Below are positions 5,634 to 10,710 of a stretch of 10,710 nucleotides of DNA, one piece after another. The DNA comes from Candidatus Dormiibacterota bacterium. Its GTDB lineage: Bacteria; Chloroflexota; Dormibacteria; UBA8260. Every line of letters starts with the position of its first letter. Position 1 is the first letter of the stretch. Under the pieces are notes generated by a model that did not search any database, was not told the origin of the DNA, and worked only from the letters and a program-made list of their open reading frames with translations. The stretch is taken from assembly GCA_955652545.1 (NCBI GenBank), contig CATPCA010000110.1:1-10710 (forward strand). The letters are read 5' to 3'. The translations under genes were made by a program, and so were the position numbers.

Positions 5634-7183
5634 TCGATGACCATCGAACCGTGAATGAGCAGCACTCCACTTCCTCCGGACGCTCGTCACGGTTCGCGAT
5701 AGTGCGGCGATTCGCGTCGGCGCGGGTGAGGTCAACGCGGAGCCGCCGGCTCAATACGGCGGCCGGCGCGGGACTGGGCCTGGCGATGTCCGCGGCCATC
5801 TGGGCTCTGGCCAATGACTCGCTGACGAGCTGGCTGGTCGGGCTGGGCATGGATCAGGAGAGGGGACTGCTGCTGGCGGCGTGCCTCGAAGTGGGCGCGG
5901 GTGCGGCGCTGGCGACGACACTCGTCCAGAGCGCTGCTGCTGTGCGCTGCGGCACCTTGATCGCAATGATCGCGGTCCAGATCGTGCCGTTCCTGGTGCG
6001 CGCGGCACAGACGGGTCCGACCCCCGGCCTGGCGTCACGCGTGGACGTCGGGGGATGGCTTCTTCAGCCTCTTGGCATGCTCCTGCTCGGAGCTCTTTTT
6101 GCAACTGGTGGTGCGGCTGTGGGGGCGCTGCTGCGACGCGACGTGGCCGGGCTTTGGGCGGTACTGAGCCGGCACCACCTGTCGGTCGTGCCCTTGGCAG
6201 CGGTGGCCGGGCTCGTGATCGTGGCCGCCGGAGCGGCCGCCACAGCCGTGCAGATCGGCCCGATCAGCGCCCTCTACTCGTATGGCTCCGGCGCGAGTGC
6301 TCGCGGTGCCGGCCTACCCATAGCCGGTGGTGGCATCAGCGTGAGTGGTGCCAGCGCCAGTCGCGCGTCGATATCCCGGACTGACCGACTGCGGCCGGGC
6401 TGGGTGGAACGCTTCGAAGTCGCCGGACACCCGGTGGACGTCTACCTGCCCGGCGCGTACTCGATCACTCGCAGCCACGCGTTCGGCGTCGTCTATTTCC
6501 TGCATGGCTTCCCCGGCGGGGCCAACGATTGGATCGGCGGAGGCCAGCTCGTGGGTGTGCTCGACCAGCTGATCGCGTCGTCGCAGCTGCCGCCCCTCAT
6601 CGCGGTCATGCCCGACGGCAACGGGCAGCCGAGCGGCGACTCCGAGTGGGGCAACACGGTACGCGGCGGCCGCATCGAGACCTGGTTGGTCGATCAACTC
6701 GTGCCCCAGATCGACAAGCGCTACCGAGCCATCGGCGCGCCCTACCGCGGAGTCGCCGGCCTCAGCTCTGGCGGTTTTGGAGCGCTCAACCTCGCCGCAC
6801 GTCATCCGGGTGTGTTCAGCTGGGCGGCGAGCTACTCCGGGTATGGCCAGGCCCGAGTTGACCTGTTCGGCGATCGCGCGGTGGCCAACAGCCCGCTGAT
6901 CACACTACCCCCGCTCCGCGCTTCGCAACGAACGGCAATCTTCATCGGCGCGGGGATCCAGGACGGCCGGTACCTGGTGGACGCTCAGACTCTCGCCGCC
7001 GCCCTGCAGAGCGTGGGCTGGACGAAGCTGCGGGTGTCGAAGGTCCCCGGAGGGCACAGCTGGGAGACCTGGCGTCCGCTGGCGGTGGAGAGCCTTCACT
7101 GGCTGGGACGACTGTGGGGCCCCGACCCGGGCTCGGCAGTTGGCGCGGGCCCCGCCGAACTGCGGGGGTCACTCCGTGGCTGA
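5627..7183 (+). CDS. Membrane-anchored esterase (alpha/beta hydrolase, esterase-D/antigen-85-like fold)
   Basis: This 518-residue two-part protein has an Arg-rich N-terminus, about five hydrophobic segments (roughly 45-70, 80-101, 108-126, 142-168, 186-210), then a Gly/Ser/Ala linker and an esterase domain from about 260. The hydrolase shows HGFPGG (293-298, oxyanion region), GLSSG (378-382, nucleophile Ser380), a likely acid at Asp446 (IQDG) and His477 (GGHSW), so the triad appears complete. The domain should face outside the membrane. It overlaps the MprF-type synthase gene by 8 bp, which suggests a role in removing aminoacyl groups from lipids, like the Pseudomonas aeruginosa PA0919 hydrolase next to its Ala-PG synthase; this is inference. 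The start is uncertain: ATG 5627 has only a weak AGG 8 nt upstream and lies inside the palindromic element. GTG 5651 or GTG 5702 would leave that element upstream and keep all membrane segments. Confidence 0.85.
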   Translation: MCVDDHRTVNEQHSTSSGRSSRFAIVRRFASARVRSTRSRRLNTAAGAGLGLAMSAAIWALANDSLTSWLVGLGMDQERGLLLAACLEVGAGAALATTLVQSAAAVRCGTLIAMIAVQIVPFLVRAAQTGPTPGLASRVDVGGWLLQPLGMLLLGALFATGGAAVGALLRRDVAGLWAVLSRHHLSVVPLAAVAGLVIVAAGAAATAVQIGPISALYSYGSGASARGAGLPIAGGGISVSGASASRASISRTDRLRPGWVERFEVAGHPVDVYLPGAYSITRSHAFGVVYFLHGFPGGANDWIGGGQLVGVLDQLIASSQLPPLIAVMPDGNGQPSGDSEWGNTVRGGRIETWLVDQLVPQIDKRYRAIGAPYRGVAGLSSGGFGALNLAARHPGVFSWAASYSGYGQARVDLFGDRAVANSPLITLPPLRASQRTAIFIGAGIQDGRYLVDAQTLAAALQSVGWTKLRVSKVPGGHSWETWRPLAVESLHWLGRLWGPDPGSAVGAGPAELRGSLRG

Positions 7184-8708
7184 CATCCGAGCCTCGCCGG
7201 CCACGCTGTTGGGGCGGCCGCCGCTCCTCGAGGTCACCCTGGTGCGCTGCGCCGCGGCGGCCGGGCTGCTTGTGGTGTGGACGACCTTCTTGCTTGCCCG
7301 CCCGATGTGGTCGCCCCTGATTGACCAAACGCAGCTCGAGGCCGAGCTGGTAGCCCCCACAACGGTGGCCTTGATCGCCATCGCGGTCGGCCTCGCCCAC
7401 GGCAGTTTCGTCTCATGGTGGGCGGCGGCAGGTGTGCTCGCCGCGTCACTGCTGGTGGCGCTGTGCCCAGGGCATCCCTGGGCACCCACTGCGGTCGCCG
7501 CCGTTGTTCTGCTGATCGTGCTGCCCGCGGGATATGTGCGACTCCGTGGCGCGCCAGGGAGTTGGGCCCGCGGATGGATCGTCGCGGGGCTCTCGGCCGA
7601 GGCGACGGCCGCGGTGCTGGGCATCAGCGCGCACCTGAGGATGCTTCCCGTCTCCTTCCTCGCAGGTGGCATCCTCGCCGCCGCGGTGCCGGTCCACCTG
7701 CTGCACCGCCGCCGGCCGCTGAGCTTGGCTGGCGGGATTCACGCCGAACAGATGCGGTTGTCCCACGGCAGGAGCCACGTCTCCTGTTTCTCTGCGAGTG
7801 GCGACAAACAGGTGGTGATGCTGCCCAGCGGGGCCATGGTGGGCTTCCGGGTGGCGGCGCGGGTGGCAGTGGTCGCCGGCGACCCGTTGGGACGCCCCGA
7901 CGAGATCGCCCGCGCCGTCGAGGAGTTCGTGGCCCTATGCGATCGTCAGGGCTGGGCGCCATGCTTCTACCAGACAACGCCGGCGGCGCGCGATGCCTAC
8001 CGGCGTGCCAACCTCCGTGTGACGACCTTCGGCGAGGAGGCGGTGGTCGACCTCGAGGGATTCAGCCTCGACGGCCGGCGCCATGCCAACCTGCGCCACC
8101 AGGTGACACGCGCCCGCCGCGCCGGGCTGACGGCCGCAGTGCTCACCTGGTCCGAGGCATCCGAGACCCTCCGTGCCGATCTTGAGCGCGTCTCCAACGC
8201 CTGGCTCAGCCGTCATTCCCGCCGCGAGATGGGCTTCTCCGTCGGTCGCTTTGGCGAGACGATCGACGGCAGCGCGCTGCTCACGGTTGTGCGCGCGCCT
8301 TCAGGCGAGATCGAGGCGTTCAGCACGTGGCTGCGCCTGGGGGAGGGCGGCATCGGCCTCGACCTGATTCGACGCCGACCGGATGCGAGCCCCGGAGCAA
8401 ACGATCTCTGCCTGGCAGCGACGCTCGAGGCTGCCAGGCAGCGCGGACTCCGCGTCGCCTCACTGGGGATGGTCCCGTTTCGAGATGCCGGTGAGCACCT
8501 CGCCTGCGGGGGGCGAATAGCGAGTCGAGTCCGCTCCGTGCTGTTCACCCGCTGTATCGGCGGTTATCGGTACCGCACCCTGGCCCGTTTCAAAGACAAG
8601 TTTGGGCCGCGGTGGGAGCCGCGGGACATCGCCTTCCCGCGTGGCTTTGCCGCTCCACGTGTGCTTGCGGGCCTGATCGCCGTTCACCTTCGCCGCAGCC
8701 GATGCTGA
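7176..8708 (+). CDS. MprF-type aminoacyl-tRNA-dependent lipid aminoacyltransferase (DUF2156), short membrane domain
   Basis: This enzyme probably transfers an amino acid from aminoacyl-tRNA to a membrane lipid such as phosphatidylglycerol, at the inner face of the membrane. The 510-residue product has about five membrane segments in residues 20-177, then a cytosolic double-GNAT-like domain. Recognisable motifs are VVAGDPLG (232-239), FGEEAVVDLEGF (285-296), LDLIRRRPDASPGANDLCLA (395-414), SLGMVPFRDAG (429-439) and RFKDKFGPRWEPR (471-483), which is typical of the MprF C-terminal family. Classical MprF has a longer flippase-plus-synthase membrane region with many more segments, so this looks like a synthase without the full flippase. 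The GTG at 7176 is chosen because GGGGG (7164-7168) lies 7 nt upstream and it overlaps the TGA of the esterase gene by 8 bp; a TTG at 7140 is less likely. Lysine versus alanine specificity cannot be read from the sequence. Confidence 0.88.
   Translation: MADIRASPATLLGRPPLLEVTLVRCAAAAGLLVVWTTFLLARPMWSPLIDQTQLEAELVAPTTVALIAIAVGLAHGSFVSWWAAAGVLAASLLVALCPGHPWAPTAVAAVVLLIVLPAGYVRLRGAPGSWARGWIVAGLSAEATAAVLGISAHLRMLPVSFLAGGILAAAVPVHLLHRRRPLSLAGGIHAEQMRLSHGRSHVSCFSASGDKQVVMLPSGAMVGFRVAARVAVVAGDPLGRPDEIARAVEEFVALCDRQGWAPCFYQTTPAARDAYRRANLRVTTFGEEAVVDLEGFSLDGRRHANLRHQVTRARRAGLTAAVLTWSEASETLRADLERVSNAWLSRHSRREMGFSVGRFGETIDGSALLTVVRAPSGEIEAFSTWLRLGEGGIGLDLIRRRPDASPGANDLCLAATLEAARQRGLRVASLGMVPFRDAGEHLACGGRIASRVRSVLFTRCIGGYRYRTLARFKDKFGPRWEPRDIAFPRGFAAPRVLAGLIAVHLRRSRC
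7463..7485. repeat. Perfect 10-bp hairpin inside the synthase gene
   Basis: GTGCCCAGGG (7463-7472) and CCCTGGGCAC (7476-7485) are exact reverse complements around a three-base CAT loop. It lies in the part of the gene encoding ALCPGHPWAP, between membrane segments. It may only reflect GC-rich codon choice. Confidence 0.5.
8408..8441. repeat. Perfect 12-bp inverted repeat made of two near-palindromic CTGCCWGGCAG boxes
   Basis: CTGCCTGGCAGC (8408-8419) and GCTGCCAGGCAG (8430-8441) are exact reverse complements with a 10-base loop. Each arm is itself an 11-bp palindrome around a central T or A, so the pair can also be seen as two copies of CTGCCWGGCAG at 23-bp spacing. It is in the coding sequence for LCLAATLEAARQRG. 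Function unknown. Confidence 0.5.
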
Positions 8709-8725
8709 AGAACGCATGCGCGGAT

Positions 8726-8750
8726 CCGCGGTCTACGTTCGCGACCGGGG
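8726..8750. terminator. Weak hairpin between convergent genes
   Basis: CCGCGGTC (8726-8733) can pair with GACCGGGG (8743-8750) with one G-G mismatch and a nine-base loop, in the 52-bp gap between the synthase and PaaX-type genes. A perfect 12-bp palindrome, CGCGGATCCGCG (8719-8730), overlaps its left arm. No U tract is present, so a terminator role is a guess from position. Confidence 0.3.
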
Positions 8751-8760
8751 CAGCAGCGCG

Positions 8761-9636
8761 CTACGGATAGGCGGATGCCACCTGGCTGTCGGCGACGAGC
8801 GCGATGACGTGCGCGGACGCCCGCGGCGCCAGCGTGCCGTGCAGGTCGGCGAAGAGCGAACGTGCCCGTTCGCCGTTCCAACGCCGCGGCAGGAGTTCGG
8901 CCGGCAGCCCCGGGTCGTGGTACGCCAGCCGGCGCCACGCCGCCAGCACGCGCATGTAGTCGACGAACCCGCGCCGGTTGCCGCGCATCTTCGGGGCACG
9001 CCAAGCCGTCTCGGTTCGTCGATGCAGCGCGATGAACCGCCGGTAGGCGGTGTCGAGCGCGGGGAGGTCCCAGGCGCGTGCCACCAGGACGCGGAGGTCG
9101 GAGAACCCCTCGTACTCGCCCAGAAAGAGGCTCACGTACTGGGTGAGCCCCGCGCGGGCCAGCAGGCGCCGAGCCTCGGGCTTCATCCGCGACGGCGCGA
9201 TCCACACACCCGGGGTCACCTGGCCGAACCCCAATCGCACCAGCAGGGCGCGCAGCCGATGGCGGCAATCGCGAGCCGGCTCCGGCACCGAGAACACCGC
9301 CACCACCCAACCGTCCGCCACCGTCGTCGGGACCGACGACGCGAAGATCCGCTCGTCGCCATCCCGGAGGATCTCCAGCGCAGGTGTGGTGAGCGCGTAG
9401 CCGGCAACCCCCTGGCGCGTCTCCGCCGACAGCAGGGCGGACCGCTTCATGCGTGCCACGGCGGCCCGCACGGCCCGGTCGCCGTGGCCAAGGTCGGCCA
9501 TGAGCGCGACCAGGTTGGCGATGGCGAGCCATCCGCCGAGGCCACGCACCTGGGCGCCGTAGACGTCCAGGATCAGCGACTTGGGCGTGGGCTGACCCAC
9601 CGAGTCGCCACGCGCCGCCGCCGCCGCCGCCGTCAT
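8761..9636 (-). CDS. PaaX-family transcriptional regulator
   Basis: This is a 291-residue DNA-binding repressor of the PaaX (phenylacetic acid catabolism) type, whose best-known member in E. coli is released from DNA by phenylacetyl-CoA. The N-terminal winged helix includes SLILDVYGAQVRGLGGWLAI (20-39) and AVRAAVARMKRSALLSAE (55-72), the usual PaaX layout. The middle WVVAVFSVPEPARDCRHRLR (110-129) and GFGQVTPGVWIAP (136-148) matches the family's core, followed by the helical C-terminal domain with an R-rich YRRFIALHRR segment (198-207). Length is slightly below the usual 300-320. The ATG at 9636 overlaps the stop of the acyl-CoA dehydrogenase gene as ATGA, so the two are translated from one mRNA and the ligand is likely a CoA ester made or used by that operon. 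An N-terminal Ala run is encoded by a GCC repeat. It is not necessarily an orthologue of E. coli PaaX. Confidence 0.87.
   Translation of the reverse strand: MTAAAAAARGDSVGQPTPKSLILDVYGAQVRGLGGWLAIANLVALMADLGHGDRAVRAAVARMKRSALLSAETRQGVAGYALTTPALEILRDGDERIFASSVPTTVADGWVVAVFSVPEPARDCRHRLRALLVRLGFGQVTPGVWIAPSRMKPEARRLLARAGLTQYVSLFLGEYEGFSDLRVLVARAWDLPALDTAYRRFIALHRRTETAWRAPKMRGNRRGFVDYMRVLAAWRRLAYHDPGLPAELLPRRWNGERARSLFADLHGTLAPRASAHVIALVADSQVASAYP
9612..9632. repeat. GCC trinucleotide run in the PaaX-type gene
   Basis: Six to seven consecutive GCC/CGC-type triplets encode the six-alanine stretch just after the start codon (MTAAAAAARGD). Whole-triplet slippage here would only change the number of alanines. 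The run is outside the winged-helix domain. Confidence 0.6.
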
Positions 9637-10710
9637 TCCGGCGTCCGTGACGACCGCAGGCGGCGCGCGATGATGGTCAGCTGCAGCTCGCTGGCGCCCT
9701 CGTAGATGCGCGGCGCGCGCACATCACGATAGAGGTGTTCGAGAAGGTGTCCGCGTTCCAATGCGGCGGCGCCATGAACCTGGATCGCCGCGTCCACGAC
9801 GCCCTGGGCAGCCTCGGTGGCAAATAGCTTGGCCATCGACGAGCGCATCGTGCGATCCGGTGCGCCGGCGTCGTAGGCACGCGCCGCGTCCTCCACAACC
9901 AACCGCGCCGCGTGCACCTGCACAGCCATGCCCGCCAGACGATGCGCGACGGACTGCAGATCGAAGAGCACACCGCCGAACGCCCGCCTCGAGCCGGCAT
10001 GCTCGAGCGCGGCGTCGAGCGCAGCCTGGGCCATCCCGACCGCGAATGCCCCCACGCTGGGTCTGAAGAGATCGAGCGTCTGCATGGCGACGGCGAAACC
10101 CGCATCAACCTCGCCGAGCACTCCGGTCTCGGGTACGTGAACGCCGTCGAACTCGACCCGACCGATGGGATGTCCCGAGATCATGTCGATCGGCGCTCCG
10201 CGCAGTCCGTCGGCATGACCGTCGACCGCGAATGCCGTGACCCCGCGAGCGCGGTTCCCCTCGGTGGTGCGCGCGAACACGGTGTACACGTCGACATCCG
10301 GGGCGTTGGAGATCCACGTCTTCGTGCCGGTGAGGACGTACCCACCCTCGCTTCGCTGGGCGCGCAGCTCCAGCGCGGCCGCGTCGGAGCCGGCGCCCGG
10401 TTCGGTCAGCGCGAACGCCGCCACCAGCTCGCCGCGACAGACCCCGGGCACCCATTCCTCGATGGCTGCCGCCGAGCCCGACTGCAGAATGGGATAGGCC
10501 CCCAGGGCCTGCATCGCCAGCGCGGTCTCAGCCTCGACGCATTCGCGAGCCAGCGCCTCTCTGAGCGCGCACAGCTCCAGCGCCGACACCGGTCCTGTCC
10601 GGGCGCCGCCGACGGATTCCGGGAACACCCTGGCCAGCAGCCCGGTGTCGCCCAGAGCGTGCACCAGTTCGCGGTTGACGCGCCCCGGGACGCCGTGAGC
10701 AGCGATGGGC
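9633..10710 (-). CDS. Acyl-CoA dehydrogenase (N-terminus beyond window)
   Basis: This FAD enzyme introduces a 2,3-double bond into an acyl-CoA thioester and passes electrons to ETF. About 358 C-terminal residues are visible, and the frame stays open to the right edge (PIAAHGVPGRVNRELVHALG leads into DTGLLARVFPESVGG). A GTG at 10664 is therefore not the real start; roughly 20 residues are probably missing. Family marks are AFALTEPGAGSDAAALE (FAD/substrate loop), YVLTGTKTWISNAPDVDVY, the SRRAFGGVLFDLQSVAHRLA helix, QVHGAAALERGHLLEHLYRD, and RAPRIYEGASELQ. Glu in YEGAS occupies the position of the catalytic base of medium-chain enzymes. Substrate chain length or ring structure cannot be deduced. 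It ends in an ATGA overlap with the PaaX-type regulator, so a CoA-thioester catabolic operon, perhaps for an aromatic or alicyclic acid, is plausible. Confidence 0.93.
   Translation of the reverse strand, partial: PIAAHGVPGRVNRELVHALGDTGLLARVFPESVGGARTGPVSALELCALREALARECVEAETALAMQALGAYPILQSGSAAAIEEWVPGVCRGELVAAFALTEPGAGSDAAALELRAQRSEGGYVLTGTKTWISNAPDVDVYTVFARTTEGNRARGVTAFAVDGHADGLRGAPIDMISGHPIGRVEFDGVHVPETGVLGEVDAGFAVAMQTLDLFRPSVGAFAVGMAQAALDAALEHAGSRRAFGGVLFDLQSVAHRLAGMAVQVHAARLVVEDAARAYDAGAPDRTMRSSMAKLFATEAAQGVVDAAIQVHGAAALERGHLLEHLYRDVRAPRIYEGASELQLTIIARRLRSSRTPE

Noticed and set aside
5519..5665. N-terminal extension of the membrane-protein gene by 49 codons
   Set aside because: The added sequence is not protein-like, has no ribosome site and would be encoded across the palindromic element.
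7415..8185. 256-codon plus-strand frame inside the synthase gene
   Set aside because: Shifted reading of a gene whose own frame carries the MprF-family motifs.
8684..9532. 282-codon minus-strand frame inside the PaaX-type gene
   Set aside because: Arg/Pro/Gly-rich shifted reading of the regulator gene with no recognisable motif.

Overview
This window looks like the chromosome of a high-GC member of the Actinomycetota. Every confident gene has strong third-position G+C, GTG starts occur, and genes are packed in overlapping operons. The closest group cannot be fixed from the sequence; a soil or sediment lineage with lipid or aromatic acid metabolism would fit.

Left block (1-3767, minus strand): a three-gene operon for a 2-oxoacid:acceptor oxidoreductase. 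The order of transcription is a GltD-like FAD/NAD(P)H/iron-sulfur subunit (1992-3767), a fused gamma-alpha subunit (160-1992) and a TPP/iron-sulfur beta subunit that runs off the left edge (1-158). The genes touch or overlap by one base. The flavoprotein probably links the oxidative decarboxylation of a 2-oxoacid, most likely 2-oxoglutarate, to an NADP(H) pool, as in the KorABC enzyme of Azoarcus evansii.

Middle block (3982-5633): an uncharacterised plus-strand protein (3982-4848) whose atypical 3' end contains a near-consensus promoter (TTGACG-17-TAGAGT). This is followed by a small in-frame ORF and a 16-bp hairpin. Facing it is a small membrane protein (4940-5518, minus strand). Its 3' end lies in DNA that matches, in a different frame, the last codons of the PaaX-family gene 3.8 kb away, so it may be a gene relic. 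Between the membrane gene and the next plus-strand gene is a 66-bp palindromic element (5568-5633) made of four GTTCA repeats at 11-bp spacing, which looks like an OmpR/PhoP-type operator.

Lipid block (5627-8708, plus strand): a membrane-anchored esterase and an MprF/DUF2156-type aminoacyl-tRNA-dependent lipid synthase, overlapping by 8 bp. The pair resembles the synthase/hydrolase couples that set aminoacyl-phosphatidylglycerol levels. The synthase gene contains two perfect-stem hairpins.

Right block (8761-10710, minus strand): an acyl-CoA dehydrogenase, cut by the right edge, followed by an ATGA-overlapped PaaX-family repressor. This suggests a CoA-ester-responsive catabolic operon that starts beyond the window. 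No tRNA, rRNA, CRISPR array or insertion sequence was seen.
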